Positions 12,293 through 23,457 of a stretch of 64,000 bases of DNA are shown here, piece after piece. How positions within the stretch are numbered: the first letter of the stretch is position 1; the number at the start of each line of letters is the position of its first letter. The stretch is from Owenia fusiformis (lineage: Eukaryota; Annelida; Polychaeta; Sabellida; Oweniidae): contig CAIIXF020000009.1 of NCBI GenBank assembly GCA_903813345.2, positions 24,650,740-24,714,739 of the forward strand, written 5' to 3'. A program made the translations under genes and the position numbers. The notes beneath the pieces are model-generated. The model was given only the letters and a program-made list of their open reading frames with translations, ran no database searches and was not told the DNA's origin.

Positions 12293-12742
12293 TCTAACTA
12301 AAAACACCCATGTCCAGAATCAAGACAGTAAACAGAAAAATTGAAAAAGTAATAATACATTGTAAAGTCAAACCTGAGAATCTTGATGACATTTATTACA
12401 CGTAAGCATATAAACACCATATATAAATCACATAGTTTAAACAAAGGGATGACGTTTTTAATGTCATCAAGACTTGATCTGTCACTGAGTGATCATGACG
12501 AGGTCAAGGGTACAATTCAAAAATGAGCTATATGCCCCATACTATGCAGTTGACGAAAACCTCCAACGGTGGAACGATGTAAATCGCACAATATGTGACA
12601 CATGAACTTATATCATTAAAATAAGTAATTTAAATTGACCTACTTTTACGTCCAATTTTGTACATATCTTATTCGATGCATTTGACTTTAAAACCTCGCA
12701 TGGCGCTAAGATATAAATTGCAAAATGTACATAATACTTTAG

Positions 12743-12825
12743 CCTTGCCCAAGTCGGTAATTTTTGCTTATCTGATCTTGAATTATAGAAATCAAGATAA
12801 GTAAAAGAGACCGACTTGGGCAAGG
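12743..12825. mobile_element. Hairpin MITE (CCTTGCCCAAGTCGGT arms)
   Basis: The 16-bp arms are perfect (12743-12758 and 12810-12825). Partial pairing continues inward (tgcttatctgatcttg/caagataagt). A diverged relative lies at 40066-40160, sharing the CCGACTTGGGTAAGG arm. It could be a MITE or a structured RNA, but the second copy favours a mobile repeat. Confidence 0.6.
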
Positions 12826-12828
12826 GTA

Positions 12829-14424
12829 ATAATACTTGAATTTATACCATTAGTCTATGTTATTTAAAACTGACCTACTTTGCGTCCAAATTTGAGTCGG
12901 CACTATCCATAACTGTCATTTCCCGTTCTTACGGACTGTCCTAATTCAATAACAATTATATCTTCAAGTTTGCAACTTCAACATTATAGTGTTTGCGGAC
13001 GTGGTCAAGGCAGGTAAAACGGTCACGATAAAGTGTCGATAAAACTGATAAGGTACACTTATCGTACATTGTTTAAACATATGTAATATTACACTTCTCT
13101 TTAGTGTAGTTCACACTAATTGGATTCCAGTTCAAGTGGTTCTGAAATGAAACCGAAACGGCGAGTGAAAATTTAATGTAAATAGTTGCCTTTGCGTATT
13201 TATTCCCGCATGGCATAGACTTCAGAACTTTCGTTAAATCATAAAAATTATTTACAAATAACAAAGAGAAAAAACTTACTAACTAACTACATTGCCAACC
13301 TGAAGAACATGTTTAAGAATATTTACAAATAATTACAAGTCACACTTTGAAATGCAATCACATTGCATAAACAATCATTATGTCAACAGTATGTTTATCA
13401 CCATTTGTTTAAACGTGAAATTATTTGCGCAATTTAATTATCAAAAACGCTGCACCATGTTTTGAGGCGATAAGTTGACTTAAGTTTGACTAATTGATTT
13501 ATACACACAATTTGTTTCATTCTCAATATACTTGATGCGAGTAGAAATAATCTTGATTTACGTCATTGAATATTCAGAATTCAAGGAGTGAACCGAGAAA
13601 TCTCAAAACTGTTATCCAGACCTTTTTACAGAGCAGTCATATAAGGGAAAGGCTGTGTAACTATTTTTACCAATCCTAAACAGTTTCGGAAAATGCATGA
13701 TAAAATCCTTGATTGAGCCTGTCAAACCCCATGGTTTAAATCTTTTCCATTATTTGCTATGAAAAATATACATATACAAGTACCAAAGGGAAAAGACTAC
13801 TCAAAACGTGTAACAAAGCAGAGCAAGGGAATAGATACAATGCGAAGGACTAATAACTCAACAAAGGATGATAAATCGATAGCACTTTATAGCACAAATG
13901 AAAAAGAACTACAAAGTCATTTCATTAACGAAATTTGATAGAGTTGAGGCCCCGAAGTCCAAACAATTGAAGCTTTTTTATCTTATTTGGGAATCGTTAT
14001 CGCTTAAGAATAACTTAGCCGCCCTTGTAATTCCCAGATGCGAAGATTAAATCTGGTTACGGAAAATGTAGCACGGGACGGTCGTCCAATCAAAAATGAA
14101 ATAAGAAATTTAACATTAATTGAGTTTACATTTTAAGACAGTCCGATTCCGCCGAACATTAAAGTACAAGGGTACTTTAACGAATAGGTTGCAGTCATAT
14201 ATAGTACACTATATATTATTAATTGATAACTACGTATAATGGTGCAATGACCTGACGTGGTATGCACTTACGCATCGATTGGTAACTATCATGTGCAAGT
14301 GAAGATGCTAAACCGACAACTAGATGCAACATGTGCACCAGAAATATTTCATACACATTTGCATTAGGTTAAAAAGTTGATTCTAAGCCGAAGGAAGAAT
14401 CTGAAACTCCCCCATCCCTGGTCA
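12829..14424. other. Non-coding stretch
   Basis: No gene recognised. It contains the dispersed repeat of about 55 bp at 13530-13585, which is the reverse complement of 6022-6075. Confidence 0.4.
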
Positions 14425-14716
14425 AAGGGTATTTCACTTCTCTATAGTTCTGTCCTTTTGGGACTGAATAGATGTAAAGTATTTATGGTACACTAATTCT
14501 GTTAGCTCTCCCCATACGTGTTAGTCGCAGACGTTGGGTGATTGGGTGACCTGGGGAGGCAGTGATCATTAAGGGGGGGGGGGGGGGGTTGAATCTAGGC
14601 ACATTTTCTTTTAAACGTTTGACACTCTTGTGGAATCTATTGCTTAGAGCCCCATCTTGTTGGAAAATGTAATGATTCCAAAATGAGCTCATATCAGAAT
14701 GGTCCAAAAACAACAT
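14425..14716 (-). pseudogene. Mariner-type transposase fragment (minus strand)
   Basis: The minus-strand frame from 14716 reads WNHYIFQQDGA, the conserved motif around the second catalytic Asp of IS630-Tc1-mariner transposases. The open frame then runs into a G16 homopolymer (C-run on this strand) at about 14573-14588. In another frame a relic of the post-catalytic region follows (YGELTELVYHK, TSIQSQKDR). Its distal 110 bp (14425-14540) is an inverted, diverged copy of 14725-14840. Non-functional. Confidence 0.7.
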
Positions 14717-14724
14717 AATCGGAT

Positions 14725-15160
14725 CATCCGATCAACGTCTGCGACAACGACATATTGGGAGAACTAACAGAAATGGTGTATCATGGACCCCTTACATCTA
14801 TTCAGTCCCTTACTAAGGATAGAATTGCTGAGAAGTAAAATTCATTGTCTCAACAGCATATCAATGATGCTATTGACCAGTTTAGGCCAGACTTGTGGGC
14901 TACAATTGAGAAAAATGGTGGACATATTATTTATATTTATGTAAATAAAGTTTAAATTAAAACCCGTTTTTAAACGAAAATGACGTCATTTATATAATGG
15001 ACGCTGGTTGACAGATATTTTAATAAATTTGAACTTATGATATACCAAATTAAAGATGATTAAATTCCCTATCCATTGGTATATAATATGACATGTTTTC
15101 ATCAAGAAAATCAATATTTATTTTTGAAATACGAGTGTCCCATTTTTTGAACCACCCTGT
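14725..15160 (+). pseudogene. Mariner-type transposase C-terminus and element 3' end
   Basis: The plus-strand frame reads GELTEMVYHGPLTSIQSL, then KDRIAEK, a stop, and NSLSQQHINDAIDQFRP. It ends in IEKNGGHIIYIY and a stop near 14955, the typical C-terminus of these transposases. The 3' non-coding region ends in the inverted-repeat terminus tgtcccattttttgaaccaccctgt at 15136-15160. The internal stop at about 14835 and loss of the upstream domain make it a relic. The fragment at 14425-14716 is the opposite-strand half of the same rearranged locus. Confidence 0.75.
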
Positions 15161-15397
15161 ATATCACATACCGTCAACCATTGATTTCTATTTAATTTAA
15201 TTTACAAAGAGAAGAGAAAAGTCGAAACGTTATAATATATTAAAGTACAATTGTATGGTTGTGATATTCATTTCACTTGATAGAAAGGAGTCTGGTCCGT
15301 TGACTTAGAAAGACTATTCACAGGTGGAGTTTCATCCTTTATTCAAAGGACTTCATTAATTATTACTCAATTTAGAAAAGGAAAAAAGTGAAATTCA

Positions 15398-15637
15398 TTG
15401 TCTCAACAGCATATCAATGATGCTATTGACCAGTTTAGGCCAAAATTGTCTCAACAGCATATCGATGATGCTATTGACCAGTTTAGGCCAAAATTGTCTC
15501 AACAGCATATCAATGATGCTATTGACCAGTTTAGGCCAAAATTGTCTCAACAGCATATCAATGATGCTATTGACCAGTTTAGGCCAAATTTGTCTCAACA
15601 GCATATCAATGATGCTATTGACCAGTTTAGGCCAAAA
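15398..15637 (+). repeat. 48-bp minisatellite derived from transposase codons, 5 units
   Basis: Five head-to-tail 48-bp units, each encoding the 16 residues LSQQHINDAIDQFRPK in one continuous frame. The same 16 codons occur once at 14845-14892 inside the transposase C-terminus. Units differ by only a few bases (for example catatcgatg in unit 2). The array is preceded by the same 'aaattcattg' as in the parent copy. It is followed at once by the element's 3' UTR (gaacttatgatatacc), so the true C-terminal codons are deleted. The open frame has no ATG and I do not consider it a gene. Confidence 0.92.
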
Positions 15638-15768
15638 TTGAACTTATGATATACCAAATTAAAGATGATTAAATTCCCTATCCATTGGTATATAATATCA
15701 CATGTTTTAATCATGAAAATAGTATTTATATTTGAAATACGAGTGTCCCATTTTTTGGACCACCCTGT
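15638..15768 (+). mobile_element. Second copy of the mariner 3' end
   Basis: Nearly identical to 15033-15160, from ttgaacttatgatatacca through the terminus tgtcccattttttggaccaccctgt. Together with the array at 15398 it forms a second, internally deleted 3' end of the same transposon, 610 bp downstream of the first. Nothing is recognised in 15769-16160. Confidence 0.85.
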
Positions 15769-16171
15769 ATATATACAATGTATATCTTGATGAGTAAACA
15801 TTTCAATAATTATTTTCAACCAACAAAACATGTTTAGAAACCTTCCTGCAATCTAGGAACATACAGGTATGTGTACTGTTTTGGTTCGTAGCCTTTTAGA
15901 TAATCAGCCTAAGTTTCAATTATGCTGAAGGTATTCCCTCCTTTATAATTAAAATCGTTTCCTAATTTGAATCAAATGTTATTTTCGGGTAAATACAAGT
16001 ATAACCAATTCCACACATAATTTACATCTTTTAATTTAGCACGAAGAGTATATGTTTACTATATCTAGTAATTTCATTTAGGTTATGTAGGGTTAATCAG
16101 CTGTAACAAAATTATCGCATTCTTCCATTAAAATTTCAGTATGTGAAGTTACCTCAAGGCGGGCCTCAAGG

Positions 16172-16880
16172 TCAGGGTGCATGTTCGGAATTTTGCTGCA
16201 ACCCTCAATAGGGTCACTTGTTACTTTTCATATTTGAATCACTCCTTCCCAACATTGTCTATATCTCTCACGTTTGCACAACGAGCGCACTAATGTACCT
16301 AGAAAAGAATGTATGGAAGAATGTTTTGATAAAATGTATAAAAAACAAGAAGATTCAGTCAAAAAATCAGGAAATTTTCAGAATTGTTTCCCCTGAATTT
16401 TCTCGTGTTTTATGAATTTTACAAGACAGATCTTCTCACCAGTCTCAGTCTTTTCTAGGTACATAAGTGCACTCTTTGTGCAAAACTGGAAGATGTAGAT
16501 AACATGTGGAAGGAGTGATTCCTGTTTGAAAAGTAACATTCCTCAATTGAGGAATGCAGCAAAATTCCGAACGTGTACCCTGGCCGGTAAGTCTGCATGT
16601 TCGGATGAACCTAGAAAAGACTGGTGAGGAGATTCGTTTTGTAAAATGAAAAACGAGAAAATTCAGTGACAGAAGATCCCTGAATCTTCTCACTTAATTT
16701 TTTCGTTTTTATACACTACAAAACAAATCTTCTTTACAATCGTTTCTAGGCACTCAAGTGTACTCTTTGTGCAAAATTGAAATATGTAGACAATGTGGAG
16801 GAGTGAATCATATTTGAAAAATAATATGTGACTCAATTGAGGATTGCAGCAAAATTCCGAACATGCAGACTTACCTTAAT
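16172..16880. mobile_element. Two adjoining foldback elements
   Basis: Arms 16172-16312 and 16453-16585 are inverted copies (gcatgttcggaattttgctgc and acctagaaaag at the left, their inverse at the right). A second foldback follows at about 16585-16880. It is bounded by GTCTGCATGTTCGGA and its inverse TTCCGAACATGCAGAC and shares the same arm sequence with a shorter left side. Arms carry cctcaattgagg, itself palindromic. All ORFs here are non-coding by-products of the inverted arms. Confidence 0.7.
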
Positions 16881-17215
16881 GTCTACGCAAGTGGATACAA
16901 AACAGTTATCCCAATATCTGCTGATTTATAAAAAAATACACGCTAGTCTTCTTTTTACTATCAATGTTCCAGCAATCATTTCAATGAACATAATCCAGTG
17001 GTCATGCTCATAATAAAACGTGAAATATTGAAATATTTTCAAGAAATTTCCCAGAAAACGTATTTGTGCATGATTTATTGCCATTTTTTATTGGAATTAC
17101 AAGTTATTTCCAGGTAAGCTCATTTCCCGCATATTCTTCAGGTTTTATAGTCCGGCATTGCCATTGTGATCTCAGTCATGTTAAGGTGCCATGGAAGTTA
17201 AGGTGCTATGGAAGT

Positions 17216-17942
17216 TAACAGTAAATGACAAAACAAAAAATGTCAAAACCATGCTGGATTTTGAAATTTTTTTTGAACCAAGATAACAGAGTTCTCTTTG
17301 GACCTCCAGTCAGTTTAACTAGTTCCACATACCATCTACATGACTGGGAACACAATGGAAATGGTCAGAATGACCATAAACATGACGAAATAACCATACA
17401 GCCCTCTGAAAATGTGACTGAAAAATAGCTAAGAGTAGGTGCTCAGGAAAGGTCACTGAACAGAATCTTTTGACTTTTTCAGAATATGTGCCCAATATAT
17501 TGCTCTAAATGATACAATTTTAAAAATTTCATATCATTCTTAGAAAAAGAAAAAATGAAAAAAATGAATTTAAAATCGATCTATTTTCCTTTAACTACAG
17601 CCATTATTGTTTCAGAGGATTTTTTTAAAATTTCAAAGATTGTATCATTTAGAGCAATATGTAAGACACATTTTCTGAAAAAATCAAAAGATTCTGTTCA
17701 TTGACCTTTTCTGAGCACATACTTTTAGCTATTTTTCAGTCACATTTTCAGAGGGCTGAAAAGGTTATTTCATCATGTTTATGGTCATTCTGACCATTTT
17801 CATTGTGTTCCCGGTCATAAAAATGATATGTGGAACTAGTTAAACTGACTGGAGGTCCAAACAGAACTCTGTTATCTTGGTTCAAACTTTTTTCAAAAAC
17901 CAGCATGGTTTTGACATTTTTTGTTTTGTCATTTCCTGTTAA
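17216..17942. mobile_element. Foldback element A
   Basis: A palindrome of about 725 bp centred near 17575. The left arm runs from taacagtaaatgacaaaac; the right arm ends in its inverse gttttgtcatttcctgtta. Arms of about 330 bp are roughly 90% identical by eye. They include matched blocks such as gttctctttggacctccagt/actggaggtccaaacagaac and tgctctaaatgatac/gtatcatttagagca. Non-coding, with no transposase. Confidence 0.85.
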
Positions 17943-18350
17943 GGTACAGCTGGAAAGTAACATTTTGGTAAAAAATTGCTATACCTGCACATGTTATTTT
18001 CTGGTACAAAATAAAGTATGAAGGCATGTATCAATTTCCTTGCTTTTTTCAGGAAAGTATCGTTACATTGTCTTCTTTTAGAATATCTGGTAGGCGTTCA
18101 AAGGGAACTCCAGGGAATTCTGATATTTCACACTTCCTGTTTTTCCAAATTTTCTTTCAAAGTTTCCAGACAACACAGGAGCTACCATTGACCTGTTTCC
18201 AGGTTTACTAAAAGTAGACAGTGTAATGATACTTTCCTGAAAAAAGCAAGAAAATACACACATGCCTTCATACTTAATTATGTACCAGAAAATAACATGT
18301 GCAGGTATAGCAATTTTTTACCAAAATGTTACTTTCCAGCTGAACCTTAA
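17939..18350. mobile_element. Foldback element B, inserted beside A
   Basis: Inverted arms begin TTAAGGTACAGCTGGAAAG at the left and end in the inverse ctttccagctgaaccttaa at the right. Matching continues inward about 150 bp (ctgcacatgttattttctgg and its inverse; gaaggcatg/catgcctTC; cttttttcaggaaagtatc and its inverse). A much older relative sits at 1430-1880. It lies between two direct copies of A's right half. Confidence 0.82.
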
Positions 18351-18546
18351 CTTCAGAGGACTGAAAAGGTTATTTCATCATGTTTATTGTCATTCTGACC
18401 ATTTCCATTGTGTTCCCGGTCATGTAAATGATATGTGGAACTAGTTAAATTGTCTGGAGGTCTAAACAGAACTCTGTTATCTTGGTTCAAAAAAATTTCA
18501 AAATCCAGCATGGTTTTGTCATTTTTTGTTTTGTCATTTCCTGTTA
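18351..18546. repeat. Direct repeat of foldback A right arm
   Basis: About 195 bp nearly identical to 17748-17942, from cagaggactgaaaaggtta to gttttgtcatttcctgtta. Element B is thus flanked by direct copies of half of element A. This suggests B entered a longer A-type array or that the flank was duplicated during rearrangement. Confidence 0.8.
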
Positions 18547-20255
18547 CTTATATGCATTGTTTTTGTTCGTCTTGTATACTATCATCCCAGTGAGTCCAAG
18601 TGTTAGGAGTGACATAGAGAAAAGAGAAATTGGACTTACCACTCTGCATGTAATGTAGTTGATGTGTGTTCTGGTGCTGGTGTAATATTGACCTACATGA
18701 AATCCAAGTTAGATAAATCCACTCAAATTATCATTTCACTGCATTATGTATTTTTGATAACCCGCAGAGATGATATTCCCTAATCAATGCACTGAGTGAA
18801 GTTATTACGAGGCGCGTTGGTCAGTATCGGGGGAGGTAACAACCGTTATATTCTCTTTCAAAATGGCGGACGGTAAATGCCTTTGACATTTGGCCTTGAC
18901 ATTTCGACCACAAAACCCTTGTATGATAAAGAAGATCCGCAACATGATAAATTGTTCCTATATTGTGTGTGGACGCCAGGAACCAACGACAACTCCTCCC
19001 AACGATTAGGAAACAGTAAACTTGATTTCCTTGTTCGCCATAATGCAATTTTTGTATCTTTGGATAGTGGCGTCCACAAATGATATAAAAAAGATTTACT
19101 CACCGGCATGCAGGTTTAACCTTATGAAAACTAATATTATCGAAATTGATATTTACAGTCCGGCATGTTGAACGATATCGAAAGAAGCGACCATACATCT
19201 TCCCTGGCCAGTGATCCCATGGCCGTGGCATTCATTCTAGACGGTTGCTTACGATGTGCTAACTGCCTTTATCTGAACAACTGTGTTAATTCTTGGGCGT
19301 GGAAATTTTAAGTCCTCATCATAATGATAACCAACTGGCATATATGACCGTTTGAAGAAATAATTACAGCAAACAGACCATCCGTGACTCTTACCATGAT
19401 GCTAAACACATATAGGATTTCCCATGGCAAAACTTATGCATTTTGCATTTTTGTGACATAACTTGATCCGCCTCTTTTATTTAACTTATATCATGACCTA
19501 ATTTCCTGTACACACTCGGAGCCAATATACAAAAAGTGGGACAATAATAAATACCCTAGAAGGGAATTTGATTTTTATCATATTGGCGGAAATAAAATGC
19601 ATTTAGGTTATTCTAAAACGTTTCAAAAGACTTATTCTAGTAATAACTAAACCAAATAAGAAATCATGACAAGCTGGTAACAAAAACGCCTACAATATTT
19701 TTTATGAACATTGTAAGAGTTCTAATTTAATATAACCTTATGCAGATTGCCTCTTGCGGACAGTCTCAGAATGACTTTAAAAGGTATTGTCATGTACTCG
19801 TTGAACCTGATGAACAATCTGCATCTTTGAAATGATACACTGTCAGTTTATCTTTACAGCAGAAAACACCCTTAGTTATATACTCTTACCCTGGAAAAAA
19901 CGTATCTTTAAGACCACGTCATAAAGATTATATACATGGAGGTGCCCTGATGATGATATTACTTCACTACTTTCGGAGTGCAACCTTTATGGATGTGTAT
20001 GGTTTTTGCGTCAATTATTAAAATATTGAACGGTTTTATTACTGTTATTAATTCCGTATTGCAAGTCAGATCCTGAAAATAAAGCAAAGCTAAGTGATTT
20101 CAACTCTACGAAGTTATGAACTGATTTTCAATTGTATTTCCCACGACGCAGCTATATTAAAAGAGCCCGTTATCAAGTGCATTTGTCGTGTCCTCGGATA
20201 GGCCGAACAGAACAAGTCACTGGACTTATTTCTGACATTTAGATGGACAGTGACA
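18547..20255. other. Non-coding stretch with a possible first-exon-like motif
   Basis: No gene can be supported. At 18862 'caaaATGGCGGACG|gtaaat' looks like a start codon followed by a splice donor. At 19101 the minus strand has 'atgccg|gtgagt'. Neither has an accompanying exon or conserved peptide. Confidence 0.3.
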
Positions 20256-20296
20256 CTTGTTCCAGGTGTTCTAATTAGAATAACACCTGGAACAAG
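20256..20296. repeat. Perfect 15-bp hairpin
   Basis: CTTGTTCCAGGTGTT at 20256-20270 pairs perfectly with 20282-20296 around an 11-nt spacer (ctaattagaat) that is itself near-palindromic. Only one copy is seen. It could be a small MITE, a cruciform or a structured transcript element. Confidence 0.6.
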
Positions 20297-21311
20297 ATAG
20301 ATGAGAGATCTCTCATTAAGATACAGGATTGGCATTCTGATTTATCAGAGTCCCTCTTTACCTAACGTGTCTGAACTATTCCAAAAGGATAGCAAAGGCT
20401 GTGTATCCCACAATGCAGGATTTGGGTTCTCTGTAGAAACCTGATATTTGACCTAAAAAGGTCTGGAATGAATCGTCACCGGTAAAAGCTAACTTAATCC
20501 AAGCCGTGTGATAATTAAAGTCGTGTCAAAGAATTAAGCATCGTTAAAATCCACTAATGTAGCTACATATACAATGTGATTAAATGTGGCTATGCGGTTT
20601 ATAGGATGTCCCGAAATTATGGGATTGGAACATCTACACAAACATATACCAATGTTTCCATACTTCAAATAAGAGTGTGCCCCGGGAGTGTGGCATTTTG
20701 AAATCCTGAATTTTAACTTGATAGAAACTCCAATTAAAATACCAGGTTACATCCAAACTGTGGTAGATCAATTCGAACATATTAAATGATGTTAACATAC
20801 TGTTTTTATAGCATGCACCCCCCAAACCGGACAACTTTTTTGATGACAACCTGCCGTGATTATAGGAATAATTACCGAGGTGTTTTATGTATCTCTGCCA
20901 AAGATATTCATAAAAAATAAATGCATTATTCAAAAAGTTATCGCCAAATAAAAACATAAACGTTTTTTTGTCTCACCCCTATCTATATATCTAAATCTGT
21001 CATCAATTGTATAATAATATGAAGAAATCTGAAATTGGATGTAAAAGGGAAGACACGGTTAACTTGATATTGATTTGTGTTTAGGATAATTTACGAATCA
21101 AATGGCGATTCTCATTTTAACAAGCTAATAGTTTAGTATGATTTACAATCGATTAGAACAATAAAATACTAGGTAAATGAACAACCTTTTTGTCAAAAAG
21201 TAGATAAATTAACCCTGTCATGATCATATTGATCTGAATAAAACAAAGCCGCGCGGAAAATATTAATATAATTAGGTTACTTTTATTTATTTGTTTATTT
21301 ATTTATCTATT
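20297..21311. other. Non-coding stretch
   Basis: Nothing recognised. The 107-aa minus-strand ORF at 20634-20957 has no domain signature. A TTTA-rich simple-sequence patch lies at about 21280-21315, next to the following element. Confidence 0.35.
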
Positions 21312-22155
21312 TATACGAAGGCCGATCCAGAGGTTCTGATAAAAATGCTGTATCTTTTTCTAAAGTCAAGGAAATCACGTGAAATTTTCACACAATTTAC
21401 ATAATTTATCTGCCCATATAGAGGGAACTTTTCAGAATGATTGTTTACCGGAAAATTCTATAATCGCACTTCTACTACCCCATGGTAGAGGCACTTGGTT
21501 CAGGACTTGAGCTCATATTGACGTCATAACGTATATTGAAAATCTGAAAAATTCAATGAAGACACTCAAAATAATGTCCTGCATTAAAACACTGCATTAA
21601 TACATTCTTGTATCTATTCAATATCCATCCACTATTTGTACTGATTTTCCAGACAGCATTCTTGATTTAAGCAAACTTTTTCATATAGCAGGGACTTTTC
21701 AGAATGATTGCTCAACAGAAAAGTCTATAATCAGACTTTTTCTACCTCATGGTAGAGGCACCTGGTTCTGGATTTGAGCTCATATTGACGTCATATATTG
21801 AAAATCTGAAAAACTAATCCAATTGTGAAATTTTATTTGAGATAAAGTTCAATGAAGACACTCAGTTACTATTAAAACAGCTATTTAAGCGACCTTGTAA
21901 TGGAATTTTGATCATTTATTCAATAGAAAACTATTTTAAACTTCGCAAATATTACCCTGTCCCGCATATAGCATTATTGAGATTACCATAGCAACCATAA
22001 CTTCAGAAATATTCGTTTCAAAAGTACACATCTAAAATTTTCATAACTTATGAGGAAATAAATGACCTAATTACTCTGGAAACAGTGTGCAAAATTAGTG
22101 ATAAACCTTATAAGTTAGAGCATTTTATCAGGACTTCTGGATCGACCCTTGTATA
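21312..22155. mobile_element. Non-autonomous TIR element containing a direct repeat
   Basis: The left end TATACGAAGGCCGATCCAG, then aggttctgataaaaatgct, is matched by an inverted right end (agcattttatcaggacttct, then ggatcgacccttgtata). The TIR is about 40 bp and flanked by TA. The ACRAGGG start resembles mariner-like termini at 270 and 63004. No transposase is visible. The interior carries the duplicated block at 21415-21860. Confidence 0.6.
21415..21860. repeat. Direct repeat, about 175 bp x 2
   Basis: 21415-21590 and 21683-21860 share acttttcagaatgattg, catggtagaggcac, gagctcatattgacgtcat, atattgaaaatctgaaaaa and ttcaatgaagacactca. Divergence is perhaps 15%. Repeat starts lie about 268 bp apart inside the TIR element. 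Confidence 0.75.
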
Positions 22156-22853
22156 TTTATTTATTTTTTATTCATTTTTATGTTGAATATGAAATAGGAA
22201 ATGAAATGTATTTTTGCATAATGCCATTCTTTTCTGTCATACACCAATTCGTTCAAATAAGTTACTTTGTTTGGTTAAGCATTTGACATAACGATCTGTC
22301 ACAGACCTATCATATGAATTAGATTTACCGTGTCTTTACAATTACTCGAGGCTGTCTGTAGGAGTATTGGCATTCGGCACTCGTAATAATTATTAAAGAA
22401 ACCGGACATTTTAAGTGATTTTGTTGAAAAGAAACGTATCTTGCAACAAATCATTCTACATCAATTCATATCGTGACACGATTACTGTTATTTACTCCTG
22501 GTTTTATTCATATTTAGTGAAGGATAATGCTATATGAATTGACATCTCATTCAATATTAAACACGCCAAAGTAATGGGAGCTTGTTGCGCAATGGAGTTC
22601 TTCGATAATTAATGAAGAGAAGTAAAGGTTAAATTTCATATATTGGTGCTTTGGAAAGAGTCCATGACTGTTTTATCATTCTTTATAAGAGTCTAAACGA
22701 TGCGTGGAAATGTATATTTGAGTCCTAATTGTTATTTTAATTTAGATATTGATCAATATCAATTCAAGTCACTAAGACGACTCAAAATTTCTGGAAAGAT
22801 TCGGCATATAATAATGATCGATTAAATTAAAAATATGGTACACTTACGCGTAT
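22156..22853. other. Non-coding stretch
   Basis: Nothing recognised. Confidence 0.35.
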
Positions 22854-23457
22854 TCATCTCAACCCCGAGTCAACTTAACCCAATAAAACGTAATCCAAAG
22901 TCAAGTGAACCCCAGTAAAACTCTAAGTCAATTCAACTCTGTAAAACTCAACCCCAGTAAAACTCTATTTTGATCTATTGATAAACTTATTTACATTCCA
23001 CATGATGTGAAAGTTTATTTCATTAAAAAAGTTTTTATAATTCTGAGTCAGTTTGTGATTTTCATTCTTAGACCTGATTTACGGTTGATTTGCGATTCAA
23101 AGTGATAACATATTTAAAAGCTACATGTAAATTACATCTAAATATGTGGGTTTGAAGTGTTTTTTATTAATTTTAATTCAATTTAAACTTGATGAATTAT
23201 CGTGGAGCTTGAAATGTTTTTTAAATATTTTAACAACTTTCTATTCAAAAAATCATACAAAATGCTTCATTTTCATAAACGAATGGCTTAAATTACTCAT
23301 CCTAAAGTTGAATTAGACATCGCAGAAATGAGCAAGGGTTGTGTTTTACTGAGGTTGAGTTTTACAGAGTTGAGTTGACTTTGGGTTTACTTTTACTGGG
23401 GTTGACTTGACTTGGGGTTAAGTCTGAATGGGTTGAGTTGACTTGGGGTTGAGATGA
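22854..23457. mobile_element. 604-bp foldback element with sub-repeated TIRs
   Basis: The ends are TCATCTCAACCCCGAGTCAA and its inverse ending GGGGTTGAGATGA. Each arm of roughly 100 bp is made of iterated sub-motifs: 'aaccccagtaaaactc' at the left, 'gagttttac...ggggttgac' at the right. Such TIRs with internal iterations are typical of foldback elements. The interior is AT-rich and non-coding. Confidence 0.8.

Noticed and set aside
15398-15649. 83-codon repetitive ORF read as a repeat protein
   Set aside because: No ATG; it is a minisatellite copy of transposase codons with the element's 3' UTR immediately after it.
18862-18878. ATGGCGGACG|GTAAAT as a first coding exon
   Set aside because: Attractive start and donor, but only ten coding bases and no linked exon; atggcgg also occurs in a MITE arm at 57020.
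20634-20957. 107-aa minus-strand ORF as a gene
   Set aside because: No motif, no splice context; composition matches AT-rich noncoding DNA.
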